Made by a program: the position numbers and the translations under genes. The notes beneath the pieces were generated by a model, which was not told where the DNA came from, did no database searches, and saw nothing but the letters and a program-made list of their open reading frames with translations. Positions 42,598-50,646 of a stretch of DNA of 64,000 nucleotides are shown piece after piece (the stretch's first letter is position 1; each line of letters opens with the position of its first letter). Origin of the DNA: Bacteroidia bacterium (lineage in GTDB: Bacteria > Bacteroidota > Bacteroidia > B-17B0 > Aurantibacillaceae); the NCBI GenBank assembly GCA_016787785.1, contig JAEUTO010000011.1, forward strand, positions 62,001 to 126,000, read 5' to 3'.

Positions 42598-44151
42598 ATG
42601 AAAATTTTGTGGAAAATATTTTTTATTGTTTTAGCATTTGACTGCGCGAACACAGTGTTAGCGCAATCAGCCCCTAACATTGATAAGTTAACGGATTCGT
42701 TAAATCTCGTTTTAAAATATGCAAAAGAAGATACCGTTAAAGTAAATATTTTAAATGAGCTTGGTGAGATCTGCGATGAAGAGGATATTTTAAAATATGC
42801 AGAGCCTGCACTTAAACTTGCCGAAAAATTAGGCTATAAACGAGGGATGGCAGGCGCTTATATTAATATTGGCTACGACCACAATAGAACGGGCAATTAT
42901 TCAAAAGCATTAGAGTGTTATTTAAAAGCGCTTAAATTTTGCGAACAGATTGGAGACAAATATAATTATGCGGCAGCCTGTAATAACATTGCAAATGTTT
43001 ACACCAACCAAACAGATGGTTTAATGGCCTTAGAATGGCAGCAAAAGTGTTTAAAAATTCAAAAGGAAATTGGCGACAAGAAGGGAATGTCAATTTCACT
43101 TAATAATATCGCCGAAACATATGTAAGTTACGGAGATATTACAAAAGCGCTTGAATTACATCTCCAAAGTTTAAAAATAAAAGAAGAGATTGGTGATAAA
43201 AAGGCTATGGCCAGATCGTTTAATAATATTGCCGTTATTTTCAACCGACAGGGCGAAACTCAAAAAGCCCTCGAGTGGCATCAAAAGAGTTTAAAAATAG
43301 AAGAGCAAAATGGTAACAAGCGTAACATTGCCAACTCGTGTAACAACATAGCTAAAATTTTAATTGAGTTGGGAGATCTCGAAAGGGCTTCTGAAATGCT
43401 TTATAGAGCGCTTAAACTACAGGAAGAGATCGATTTTAAACAAGGGCTGGGCTATACGTACAATAATTTAGCGGAAATTTTTTTAAGAAAAAATGACTTC
43501 GAAAAAGCTTTAGAATATGATTTTAAAAGTTTAAAAATAAGAGAAGAAATAGGAGATAAAAATGGAATCGCTTATTCTCTTGATAATATAGCAAAGCTTT
43601 ATTTAAAAACAAACGCATTAAAAGAATCCGAGGCATTCGGTCTCCGATCTATGAAAATTGCAAAAGAAATTGGCTTTCCCGAAAACATTCGTAATGCGAG
43701 TGAAGTATTAAGTCAGATTTATAGGGCCATCGGAAAATACAAATTAGCCTTCGAATATTACGAACTCTATATTCAAATGCGCAACAGCATAAATAACCAG
43801 GAAACGCAAAAAGCTACAGTTAAAAAACAAATGCAATATGAGTATGAGAAAAAAGCACTAGAAACAAAGGCAGAGCAGGATAAGAAGGACGCCATTGCAA
43901 AAACCGAGTTAAAACAAAAAGAAAAAGAACGCAATTATTTTATTGTTGGTTTTGGTTTAGTTCTCGTTTTAGCACTATTAATTTTTCGTGGGTACAAACA
44001 AAAACAAAAAGCCAATGCAATTATTTTACAACAAAAACATTTGGTTGACGAAAAACAAAAAGAGATCTTGGATTCCATTCGTTATGCAAAACGCATACAA
44101 TCGGCATTATTGCCGAGCGAAAAATATATACAAAAACAATTGAAGCGCTGA
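42598..44151 (+). CDS. TPR-array unit 6, separate gene
   Basis: 517 aa. The ATG directly abuts the stop of the giant gene (TAG-ATG), so reinitiation is likely. Signal peptide at 1-22 (...CANTVLAQ), about eight TPRs (GDITKALELHLQSLKIKEEIGDK), a coil, a membrane segment (YFIVGFGLVLVLALLIF) and the terminal QKEILDSIRYAKRIQSALLPSEKYIQKQLKR. It is a self-contained version of one unit of the array with proper start and stop, and like the others it stops before any SpoIIE phosphatase domain. TPRs probably bind a periplasmic protein; the partner is unknown. Confidence 0.85.
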   Translation: MKILWKIFFIVLAFDCANTVLAQSAPNIDKLTDSLNLVLKYAKEDTVKVNILNELGEICDEEDILKYAEPALKLAEKLGYKRGMAGAYINIGYDHNRTGNYSKALECYLKALKFCEQIGDKYNYAAACNNIANVYTNQTDGLMALEWQQKCLKIQKEIGDKKGMSISLNNIAETYVSYGDITKALELHLQSLKIKEEIGDKKAMARSFNNIAVIFNRQGETQKALEWHQKSLKIEEQNGNKRNIANSCNNIAKILIELGDLERASEMLYRALKLQEEIDFKQGLGYTYNNLAEIFLRKNDFEKALEYDFKSLKIREEIGDKNGIAYSLDNIAKLYLKTNALKESEAFGLRSMKIAKEIGFPENIRNASEVLSQIYRAIGKYKLAFEYYELYIQMRNSINNQETQKATVKKQMQYEYEKKALETKAEQDKKDAIAKTELKQKEKERNYFIVGFGLVLVLALLIFRGYKQKQKANAIILQQKHLVDEKQKEILDSIRYAKRIQSALLPSEKYIQKQLKR

Positions 44152-44152
44152 T

Positions 44153-44782
44153 CTAAAGCAAATTTAATTCTTTCAAAAAATCGCCGATCTCAGCGTTCTT
44201 TGGAAGCAAAAATGCGCTTATGCCACATTCGCCGGCACCTTTTACATGTTGAATAGAGTCATCTATGAAAACAGTTTCCTCAGGCTTTAAACCGTTTGCT
44301 TCTAAAACAAATTCAAAGATATCTTTATTTGGTTTACGCATATTCATTCGGCAGGAATAGTAAACTTCATCAAAATAGTCGTTAAAATTCTTTACGCCGT
44401 GTTTAAGATAGAGCTCGTGTTCAAATGCAGCAATGTGCGGTTCATTGGTATTACTTAATAAAAAGGTATTGTAATTTTGCTTCATACTCACCAAAACGTC
44501 CAGTCTTTTTTCCGGAACGTCTAATAACATGGCATTCCAGGCTCTCAGTAATTCGTGATCGGGGCCATCGTAGCGAATTTGCCTTCTTAATTCATAAAAA
44601 AATTCTTCGGGAGAAATCTGGCCTTTGTCGAAGCTGTCGAACAGCTCGCTTTGAGCAGCTTGCGTGTAAATAGCCTCAAATGGCATATAAGTGAGTTTAT
44701 TAAATTCGGAGATCGTCCGGTTAACATCAAGATTAATGATCACACCGCCAAGGTCGAAAATGATATTTTTTATATGTTGCAT
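44153..44782 (-). CDS. HAD family hydrolase (HAD-IA, YihX-like)
   Basis: 209 aa. Motif I I-F-D-L-G-G-V-I-I-N (nucleophile Asp, with Gly at the usual +2 Asp as in YihX-like sugar-phosphate phosphatases), motif II F-L-L-S-N-T-N, and motif IV E-T-V-F-I-D-D-S near the end. The helical cap lies between motifs I and II. It probably dephosphorylates a sugar phosphate or similar metabolite. It converges with unit 6 with a 1-nt gap, and is divergent from the tRNA gene. Confidence 0.9.
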   Translation of the reverse strand: MQHIKNIIFDLGGVIINLDVNRTISEFNKLTYMPFEAIYTQAAQSELFDSFDKGQISPEEFFYELRRQIRYDGPDHELLRAWNAMLLDVPEKRLDVLVSMKQNYNTFLLSNTNEPHIAAFEHELYLKHGVKNFNDYFDEVYYSCRMNMRKPNKDIFEFVLEANGLKPEETVFIDDSIQHVKGAGECGISAFLLPKNAEIGDFLKELNLL

Positions 44783-44788
44783 TATTAT

Positions 44789-44819
44789 TTTGCAAATATG
44801 GGGCTTTTATCTATTTTTG
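44789..44819 (+). promoter_or_regulatory. tRNA promoter, TTTG-N19-TATTTTTG
   Basis: TTTG (44789-44792), 19-bp spacer and TATTTTTG (44812-44819) match the Bacteroidota -33/-7 consensus exactly. The mature tRNA starts 24 nt after the -7 box. It is the best promoter seen in the window and helps identify the phylum. Confidence 0.75.
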
Positions 44820-44842
44820 CAATCCCTCCCGAGGGAAATTTT

Positions 44843-44919
44843 GGTCCTATAGCTCATTCGGTTAGAGCAACTGACTCATAATCAGTAGGTGCTTGGTTCG
44901 ATTCCAAGTGGGACCACCA
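44843..44919 (+). tRNA. tRNA with CAU anticodon (Met or Ile2)
   Basis: Acceptor GGTCCTA pairs with TGGGACC, D-arm AGCTC...GAGC, anticodon stem ACTGA/TCAGT with loop CTCATAA (anticodon CAT at 44877-44879), T-arm CTTGG-ttcgatt-CCAAG. CCA is encoded (44917-44919). A CAU anticodon may be elongator Met or, if lysidine-modified, Ile; the sequence alone does not settle it for me. It is not an obvious initiator because the first acceptor pair G-C is matched. Confidence 0.95.
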
Positions 44920-44931
44920 AAATAAAGCCCC

Positions 44932-44961
44932 AAAGCCCCTCTTCCGTAGCGGGGCTTTTTT
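44932..44961 (+). terminator. tRNA terminator
   Basis: AAAGCCCC (44932-44939) pairs with GGGGCTTT (44951-44958), followed by more T. It also sits 11 nt beyond the stop of the convergent - strand gene at 44972, so it may serve both. Confidence 0.85.
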
Positions 44962-44971
44962 GTTGATCGGC

Positions 44972-45739
44972 TTACAGAATAAACCCCATCACCGCGTCAA
45001 AAAATTCTTTGGGCTTTTCGGCGTGTATCCAATGTCCGGATCCTAAAATAGTTTCGAGTTTATAATTTGGAAAGTGTTTTTTAAAATCCAAAAGATCGCT
45101 TTCTGCAATATAATTTGACCTTTCTCCGCGCACCACTAACGTTGGTACATCGCTTGAGCCTGCTGGTATTGCAACGCCTATGTTGTTATAATTTTTTGTG
45201 ATGGTCTTTAAATTAAAGCGCCAATCCATGATATTATTTTCTGTATCGCGCCAATAAATATTCTTCAATAAAAATTGTTTGGTTCCAAAATCATTCAGGT
45301 ACGTGTTTAAAACTGCTTCTGCTTCTTTGCGCGTTTTTATTTTAGAAAAATCAACAGCATTTAACGCTTGTAAAACAGCTTCATGATGGGGCGCGTAGGC
45401 CCTTGGAGAAATATCGGCAACAATTATTTTTGCGGCAACGTTCTTGTATTTTAATTCAAAGAACATAACTACTTTGCCACCCATGCTGTGTCCTAATATG
45501 ATCGGGTCTTTTAACTGATGTTCATCAATAAATTCTTTCAGGTCGTCAGCCATTACTTCGTAATTCCAAACCTCACTGTGCGGTGAGAGACCGTGATTAC
45601 GAAGGTCTAAAGTATAAACATGAAATCCTTTTTCTGCAAATTGTTTTGCCAGTGTATTCCAGTTATCACTTTGCCCAAATAAACCGTGCATAATGATCAA
45701 TGGTTGCCCCTCTCCGAATTCTCTGTATGCTAATTTCAT
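44972..45739 (-). CDS. Alpha/beta hydrolase, YbfF-type esterase
   Basis: 255 aa. Oxyanion loop IIMHGLFGQSDNW, nucleophile elbow L-G-H-S-M-G-G, D-L-R-N-H-G-L-S-P after strand 4, the acid region TLVVRGERSNYI and the histidine in G-S-G-H-W-I-H-A-E-K-P. Length and motif order fit the YbfF acyl-CoA esterase group. No operon partner is evident; pdxJ lies upstream beyond a dispersed repeat. Confidence 0.9.
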   Translation of the reverse strand: MKLAYREFGEGQPLIIMHGLFGQSDNWNTLAKQFAEKGFHVYTLDLRNHGLSPHSEVWNYEVMADDLKEFIDEHQLKDPIILGHSMGGKVVMFFELKYKNVAAKIIVADISPRAYAPHHEAVLQALNAVDFSKIKTRKEAEAVLNTYLNDFGTKQFLLKNIYWRDTENNIMDWRFNLKTITKNYNNIGVAIPAGSSDVPTLVVRGERSNYIAESDLLDFKKHFPNYKLETILGSGHWIHAEKPKEFFDAVMGFIL

Positions 45740-45764
45740 TATCTTTTAATTTCTTTTCTCTAAC

Positions 45765-45849
45765 GTCATCCCGAACTTGATTCAGTGTCTCAGTACTCAC
45801 ATAAATTCTTTTAAAGAAAACTGAGATTCCGGGTCAAGCCCGGAATGAC
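45765..45849. repeat. Dispersed GTCATCCCG-type inverted repeat
   Basis: GTCATCCCGAACTTGA (45765-45780) and TCAAGCCCGGAATGAC (45834-45849) match as inverted repeats at 13 of 16 positions, with an inner CTCAGT/ACTGAG pair. This is a sequence type found scattered in many bacterial genomes. It fills the gap between the YbfF-like gene and pdxJ. Confidence 0.75.
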
Positions 45850-45852
45850 AAA

Positions 45853-46569
45853 TTATTTTAGTTGTCGTAAATATAATTGCACGGTATTTTCTAAACCCAA
45901 ATACAAAGCATCGCTAATTAAAGCGTGACCAATAGACACCTCCAGCAAATTTGGAACGTTTTGTTTAAAGAATTTTAAATTTTCTAAACTTAGGTCATGC
46001 CCCGCGTTAACGCCTAAACCCAGCTCGCCCGCTAATTTAGCAGCCGCTGTAAAGGGTATAATTACTTTTTCTTTTTCAGTAAAAAACAATCGCGCATATT
46101 CTTCAGTATATAATTCAATTCTATCTGCACCGGTTTCTTTTGCACCTCTTACCATTTCTAAATTTGCATCTACAAAAATGGATGTACGGATATTACTTTT
46201 TTTAAATAGCGCTATCATCTCCACCAAATAATCTTTATTCTTTTTTGTGTCCCATCCATGATCGCTTGTTAACTGCCCTTGCACATCGGGCACTAATGTT
46301 ACCTGATGAGGTTTTACTTCTAAAACAAGATCAACAAATTTTTGTTCTTTAGGATTGCCTTCAATATTAAATTCTGTTTTTAAAATCGGCTTAAGATCGC
46401 GCACATCTTTGTACGTAATATGTCGCTCATCGGGCCTTGGATGCACGGTAATTCCGTGAGCGCCAAAGGCCTCTATTTGTTGTGCCGCTTTTATTACATC
46501 GGGTACATTGCCACCCCTTGCATTGCGCAAAGTGGCTATTTTATTAATGTTTACGCTTAATTTAGTCAT
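45853..46569 (-). CDS. pdxJ: Pyridoxine 5'-phosphate synthase
   Basis: 238 aa, normal length. PdxJ condenses 1-deoxyxylulose 5-phosphate with 3-amino-2-oxopropyl phosphate to pyridoxine 5'-phosphate in de novo vitamin B6 synthesis. Signature stretches are LSVNINKIATLRNARGG, G-I-T-V-H-P-R-P-D-E-R-H-I, F-N-I-E-G-N-P, VTLVPDVQGQLTSDHGW, DRIELYTE, L-G-V-N-A-G-H-D-L and EVSIGHALI. It is divergent from the CBS-domain gene. Confidence 0.98.
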   Translation of the reverse strand: MTKLSVNINKIATLRNARGGNVPDVIKAAQQIEAFGAHGITVHPRPDERHITYKDVRDLKPILKTEFNIEGNPKEQKFVDLVLEVKPHQVTLVPDVQGQLTSDHGWDTKKNKDYLVEMIALFKKSNIRTSIFVDANLEMVRGAKETGADRIELYTEEYARLFFTEKEKVIIPFTAAAKLAGELGLGVNAGHDLSLENLKFFKQNVPNLLEVSIGHALISDALYLGLENTVQLYLRQLK

Positions 46570-46649
46570 TATGAGGTCTTTAATTATTTGTTACTTTTTG
46601 CTAAAACCTCAGTAAAGCTAATTAATTTACATAAATTTGAGAAAGAAAT

Positions 46650-47312
46650 ATGTTAGTTGTCGATTTAATTACGGATGAGATCCCACCACTTAAAACCACT
46701 GATACGGTTGAATTGGCATTGGACTGGATGGAGCAATTTAAAGTTTCGCATCTGCCCGTTGTAAAAGATCGCGAATTGATAGGCCTTGTTTCTGAAACAG
46801 ATCTTTTAGATTATAATCACCCCGAAGAACAAATAGATGCCAGCAAATTACATTTAATGCGGCCTGCCATTCATCTTCACCAGCACACTTACGAATTAGT
46901 AAAATTAATGACCAGTTTAAATTTAACGCTCATTCCGGTGTTAGATGAGAACGAAAAATACAAAGGTTGCATTACTTTAAAAGGTATTGTGCAAAATTTA
47001 AGCACCATGATCTCCGTTCAAAATCCGGGCGGTGTAATTGTGCTTGAATTAAATCAAAATGATTATTCAGTTACTCAGATAGGAAATATTATTGAAGGGA
47101 ACGATGCGAAAATTTTGAGTCTGCATGTTTCATCACAACCTGATAGCATGAAACTGGAAGTGACCATAAAAGTAAATCGCGAGGATCTTTCAAGCATCAT
47201 TCAAACATTTAACCGTTACAATTATATCATCAAAGCCACTTATTCGCATAGCGATTATGAAACGGGCATGAAGGATCGTTTGAACGAATTCCTTCATTTT
47301 TTGAATATTTAA
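46650..47312 (+). CDS. CBS-domain pair protein with ACT-like C-terminus
   Basis: 220 aa. Two CBS domains at about 1-60 and 65-125 (HLPVVKDRELIGLVSETDLLDY; LIPVLDENEKYKGCITLKGIVQ). A C-terminal 80-residue segment with alternating beta and alpha elements follows (GGVIVLELNQNDYSVTQIGNIIEGNDAKILSLHVSS), which resembles an ACT/regulatory fold. It probably senses an adenosine nucleotide. No enzyme domain is attached and its partner is unknown. Confidence 0.88.
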   Translation: MLVVDLITDEIPPLKTTDTVELALDWMEQFKVSHLPVVKDRELIGLVSETDLLDYNHPEEQIDASKLHLMRPAIHLHQHTYELVKLMTSLNLTLIPVLDENEKYKGCITLKGIVQNLSTMISVQNPGGVIVLELNQNDYSVTQIGNIIEGNDAKILSLHVSSQPDSMKLEVTIKVNREDLSSIIQTFNRYNYIIKATYSHSDYETGMKDRLNEFLHFLNI

Positions 47313-47339
47313 ATCTTAATAATTTTCTTGACCCTCCTC

Positions 47340-47660
47340 CGCTCTTTGGGCTCTCCCTCGAGAGGGAGCACACATTGTGCTTACGCGCACAGAATTACGG
47401 AAGTAGCTTTGCGGTTAGGTGTTTGAGTTTTCGATCTTGATCTTTTGCAGAGATAGCTAGCGAGCTAAGCTAGGCGTTTAGTTGATTAGGCGCACAGAAA
47501 ATGAGCTTAGCGAGGCAGCGGTTTTGCTTTCGCTGCTTCTACATCGCGAAAGCAAAAATCTCCTTCAAAAGATCAAATGCGTTTTGGTTACTTTTGCGCG
47601 CCAAAAGTGACGAAAAGAACATCGAGAGATTTCGATTAAAGAAAAGTAAAGAATAAAATT
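47340..47660 (+). repeat. Modular structured intergenic element, copy E (right half only)
   Basis: It carries only the variable payload of copy D: GTGCTTACGCG..., the outer arms TTGATCTTTTG/CAAAAGATCAA, inner GCTTAGCGAGGCAGCG, then ACTTTTG-cgcgc-CAAAAGT. The 190-nt core and the left boundary are missing. At its left is a CTCCCT-cgag-AGGGAG palindrome (47350-47365) instead. It ends 3 nt before the truB stop. Confidence 0.8.
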
Positions 47661-47662
47661 CT

Positions 47663-48370
47663 TTAAAGATCATTAAATCGCTCCGCGAAAACCTGTGGTG
47701 TCACCGCGTTTTCCAATTTAAAATCGCCAATACGCGTGCGAACTAATTTTGTAAGGTGTGCGCCGCTATTTAACGCAAGACCAAAATCGCGCGCAATGCT
47801 TCGAATATAGGTTCCTTTGCTGCACACAATTCTAAAGCTAACGGTTGGCATGTTGACGTTGGTGATTTCAAATTCTTTGATCTCGATCTCACGCGATTTC
47901 ATTTCTACTTCCTCACCTGCCCTTGCCATTTCATACGCACGTTTGCCATTTATCATTACGGCACTAAAAATTGGCGGCACCTGTTGTTGAATGCCGGTAA
48001 ATTCTTTTGCAGCCTGTTGTATAGCTTCCAGCGTAATGTGTTCTGTTGGAAAGGTTTTGTCAACTTCTTTCTCCAGATCAAAGCAGGGTGTTGTTGCACC
48101 AAGTAAAAAAGTTCCGGTGTATTCTTTCTCCATGCCCATCAGATCATTAATGGTTTTTGTTTTTTTACCCGTGCAAACAATTAGCAAACCTGTTGCCAAA
48201 GGATCCAATGTGCCGGCATGACCGATCTTTGGTTTTGTTTTAACACCATCCACAATTAACGATGGGTGTTGCTTGATGGCGTGCTTTAATTTATTAACAG
48301 CCTGAAAACTGCTCCAGGTGTATGGTTTATCAATGAGTAAAACTTCGCCGGTATAAAAATTGTATTCCAT
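47663..48370 (-). CDS. truB: tRNA pseudouridine-55 synthase
   Basis: 235 aa starting at MEYNFYTGEVLLIDKPYTWSSF, whose ATG overlaps the metF stop by one base (TAATG). An upstream in-frame ATG lies within metF and is unlikely. The catalytic motif is H-A-G-T-L-D-P-L-A-T-G with the conserved Asp. Also present are K-E-Y-T-G-T-F-L-L-G and C-S-K-G-T-Y-I-R-S-I-A-R-D. It lacks the long C-terminal PUA extension, as do other Bacteroidota forms. It modifies U55 in the T-loop. Confidence 0.97.
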   Translation of the reverse strand: MEYNFYTGEVLLIDKPYTWSSFQAVNKLKHAIKQHPSLIVDGVKTKPKIGHAGTLDPLATGLLIVCTGKKTKTINDLMGMEKEYTGTFLLGATTPCFDLEKEVDKTFPTEHITLEAIQQAAKEFTGIQQQVPPIFSAVMINGKRAYEMARAGEEVEMKSREIEIKEFEITNVNMPTVSFRIVCSKGTYIRSIARDFGLALNSGAHLTKLVRTRIGDFKLENAVTPQVFAERFNDL

Positions 48371-49323
48371 TAAAACACTTCTTTGGCTACTCGTTTGGTA
48401 GCTTCTGAAGTTCCCATGGTGTAAAAATGTAAACAAGGCACATTTTCTTTTACCAATTCTTTACTTTGTTGTATGCACCATTTAATGCCCGCCTCTTTTA
48501 CCGCTTTATCATCTTTACATTTTTCTAACTCTTCGTAAAAAGGTTGAGGAATATCGATATGAAAAATTTTAGGAAGCGTTGTAATTTGTTTTTTGGTGCT
48601 TAATATTTTTAGTCCCGGAATAATTGGAACAGTAATTCCATTTTCGCGACACAATTTTACGAAAGCAAAATATTTAGAATTATCGAAGAACATTTGTGTT
48701 ACAACATATTCTGCACCTGCATCTACTTTTGCTTTTAAATATTTAAGATCGCTGATCATGTTCGGCGCTTCAAAATGTTTTTCAGGATAGCCCGCTATAC
48801 CAATACAAAAATCAGTTGGTGCGGCATCCTTCATCTCTTCATCCAGGTATTGCGCGCGGTTCATTTCTGTAATTTGTTTTACAAGATCGATCGCATATGG
48901 GTGTCCGCCCGGCTCCGGCACAAATGCCGGTTCTGTTTTAATGCTATCGCCGCGAAGGGCCAATACATTGTCAATTCCTAAAAATTGAAGGTCGATCAAG
49001 GCGTTCTCTGTTTCTTCTTTGGTAAAACCACCGCAAATAATATGCGGTACTGCCTCAACGTTATATTTATTCATAATGGCCGCGCAAATACCAACGGTAC
49101 CCGGACGTTTACGAATGCTTACTTTTTCTAAATAACCGCCGTCGCGTTTTTTATAGATATACTCTTCACGGTGATAGGTAACATCAACAAAGGCTGGTTT
49201 AAATTCCATTAGCGGATCAATGCCGTCATAAATGCTTTGAATGCTTTTTCCTTTTAATGGTGGGAGAATTTCAATTGAAAATAATGGCTTCTTACTTTGA
49301 GAAAGCTTTTGTGTTAATTTCAT
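48370..49323 (-). CDS. metF: Methylenetetrahydrofolate reductase [NAD(P)H]
   Basis: 317 aa. It converts 5,10-methylene-THF to 5-methyl-THF for methionine synthesis. FAD-barrel signatures: FSIEILPPLKGKS, PAFVDVTYH, HIICGGFTKEETENALIDLQFLGIDNVLALRGD, IGIAGYPEKHFEAPN, GAEYVVTQMFFDN and PIIPGLKILS. It lies in an operon with truB, with which it overlaps by 1 nt. Confidence 0.97.
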   Translation of the reverse strand: MKLTQKLSQSKKPLFSIEILPPLKGKSIQSIYDGIDPLMEFKPAFVDVTYHREEYIYKKRDGGYLEKVSIRKRPGTVGICAAIMNKYNVEAVPHIICGGFTKEETENALIDLQFLGIDNVLALRGDSIKTEPAFVPEPGGHPYAIDLVKQITEMNRAQYLDEEMKDAAPTDFCIGIAGYPEKHFEAPNMISDLKYLKAKVDAGAEYVVTQMFFDNSKYFAFVKLCRENGITVPIIPGLKILSTKKQITTLPKIFHIDIPQPFYEELEKCKDDKAVKEAGIKWCIQQSKELVKENVPCLHFYTMGTSEATKRVAKEVF

Positions 49324-49422
49324 ATGTTGTTATTATTTGTTCTTTTTGGCCACAGGTAATTCGCATCTTTAAAATTGTCCCAATGAATCGGGATTTTTTT
49401 GTGGCTCATTTCATAAAACGTA

Positions 49423-49659
49423 TTAATTGACAGAGATAATTTCTTTTATTTCGGGAACAGCGCGTTTAATGGTTTCTTCAATTCCTGCTTTCATCGTCAT
49501 GTGACTCATGTTGCAGGTTTTGCAGGCGCCTTTTAATTCCAATTTAAGGATGCTGCCTTCAGTAATATCAATAACCTCAACATTGCCTCCGTCAGCCTCT
49601 AAATATGGGCGAATAGAGTCCAATGCGTCTTCAACTTTTTTATGTAGTACAGCGTCCAT
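49423..49659 (-). CDS. NifU C-terminal domain protein (Nfu-type Fe-S carrier)
   Basis: 78 aa single-domain protein. R-P-Y-L-E-A-D-G-G-N-V-E-V and K-G-A-C-K-T-C-N-M-S give the Nfu fold with the C-x-x-C cluster ligand pair. Such proteins hold a labile [4Fe-4S] cluster on a dimer and pass it to target enzymes. Length is typical of stand-alone Nfu in this phylum. Confidence 0.93.
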   Translation of the reverse strand: MDAVLHKKVEDALDSIRPYLEADGGNVEVIDITEGSILKLELKGACKTCNMSHMTMKAGIEETIKRAVPEIKEIISVN

Positions 49660-49854
49660 TTATAAATTTAACACAAAGATACAAGTATAGGGCGACTTAC
49701 CAAAAACTAATCAGCTAACGCCAAAATAACTTAAATAGTTGCTCAGATACCGGCTAATTCTACGAGTAAATGAACTTAATACGTTATTCTTTGTCTTAAT
49801 GTTGGGAGTAAGCCGAAAAGCCATAAAATGAGTAGGCGCAAAAATAAAAATGTC

Positions 49855-50493
49855 ATGATAAAAAAGATCAAAACGATTGCAGTATGTATGATCACTGCAA
49901 CAATTTTAATAACAGGTTGCAAAAAAGCTACTAACGGAAAAGATGGTGAAGCTGGTCCTCAAGGCCCACAAGGCACGCCAGGAGTAGTTGCCACTTCTAC
50001 AGATGGTTATATTACAGGTACTCTTTTAGGAACACGCAAGGACGGCACACCTATTAATGAAACTTTCAATTTTAAAAATTATTGGGGCGGACCTTCTGCA
50101 ACGCTAGATAGCATAAGTCCAACAACGTATGTTTTCAATTTTAGCAGAGGAACCGATATTTTAAAACAGGACGGCGCTAACTTTACTTACGTGGCACCAA
50201 CACTTACCACCACTTCTGGCAATATATCGTTGAGTAATTTTGCATTTAGCAAAACGCTGGGCACTAATAAAGAGTTTCAATTTAGTACCAATAACACAAC
50301 CTCGTTAAACGCTACTTCACTTGTGTATAACAAAAACACCGGGCTTTTTACCGGTAACTTTAGTGGCAGCATTTCAGCTATAAATAATACTTCCGGCAAC
50401 TCTGCTACTATTTCGGGTAGTTTTCAGGTAACCGTAACTCAGATCTATAATTTTGTGAAGAAAGGCACACCTATCTCCAGCTCAGCTCAATGA
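49855..50493 (+). CDS. Lipoprotein with short collagen-like segment
   Basis: 212 aa from MIKKIKTIAVCMITATILITG; an ATG 27 nt earlier would disrupt the signal peptide. Lipobox L-I-T-G-C gives a lipid-anchored Cys. It is followed by three G-x-y triplets of collagen type (GKDGEAGPQGPQGTPG) and a Ser/Thr/Asn-rich beta-type domain with no known family. It probably sits at the cell envelope. The collagen-like stretch is common in Bacteroidota lipoproteins just after the anchor. Confidence 0.8.
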   Translation: MIKKIKTIAVCMITATILITGCKKATNGKDGEAGPQGPQGTPGVVATSTDGYITGTLLGTRKDGTPINETFNFKNYWGGPSATLDSISPTTYVFNFSRGTDILKQDGANFTYVAPTLTTTSGNISLSNFAFSKTLGTNKEFQFSTNNTTSLNATSLVYNKNTGLFTGNFSGSISAINNTSGNSATISGSFQVTVTQIYNFVKKGTPISSSAQ

Positions 50494-50514
50494 GTTTAAA
50501 TTTTATTGTTGATC

Positions 50515-50547
50515 AAAAGGTCCCGGTGTTAAAAGCCGGGATCTTTG
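50515..50547 (+). terminator. Terminator after the collagen-like lipoprotein
   Basis: AAAGGTCCCGG pairs with CCGGGATCTTT (one mismatch) around an 8-nt loop, followed by a short T-rich tract. Confidence 0.7.
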
Positions 50548-50646
50548 TTTAGTGCCTTTAAGGTGGGTAAAGAGGTTAACTACATTTTAGAACAACTGTG
50601 TGTTGCGATTTGCTAAATGAATATTATTTTATGTACTTTGCCAATA

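Larger units (their letters stand above)
34667..44151 (+). repeat. Tandem array of six TPR units (120-bp internal period)
   Basis: Six homologous units: 34667-36343, 36481-37943, 37944-39371, 39372-40923, 40924-42597 and 42598-44151. Each has a hydrophobic SP-like opening ending in SAQ/FSQ/FSG/LAQ, the signature D-S-L-K/N-L-x-L-K-x-A-K-x-D-T-x-[RK], 6-8 TPRs of exactly 40 codons, the end block N-N-x-E-T-Q-K-A-x-[VI]-K-K/S-Q, a membrane segment, and K-Q-K-E-I-L-D-S-I-[HNR]-Y-A-[KR]-R-I-Q. The last 120 codons of units 2-6 are close to identical, indicating recent duplication or gene conversion. Confidence 0.9.

Noticed and set aside
34667-44151. CRISPR-like periodic repeat
   Set aside because: The 120-bp periodicity is coding TPR sequence in frame; there are no short conserved repeats with unique spacers. 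No CRISPR array was seen anywhere in the window.
49324-49422. SAM or folate riboswitch before metF
   Set aside because: The metF leader is short and shows no recognisable riboswitch fold.
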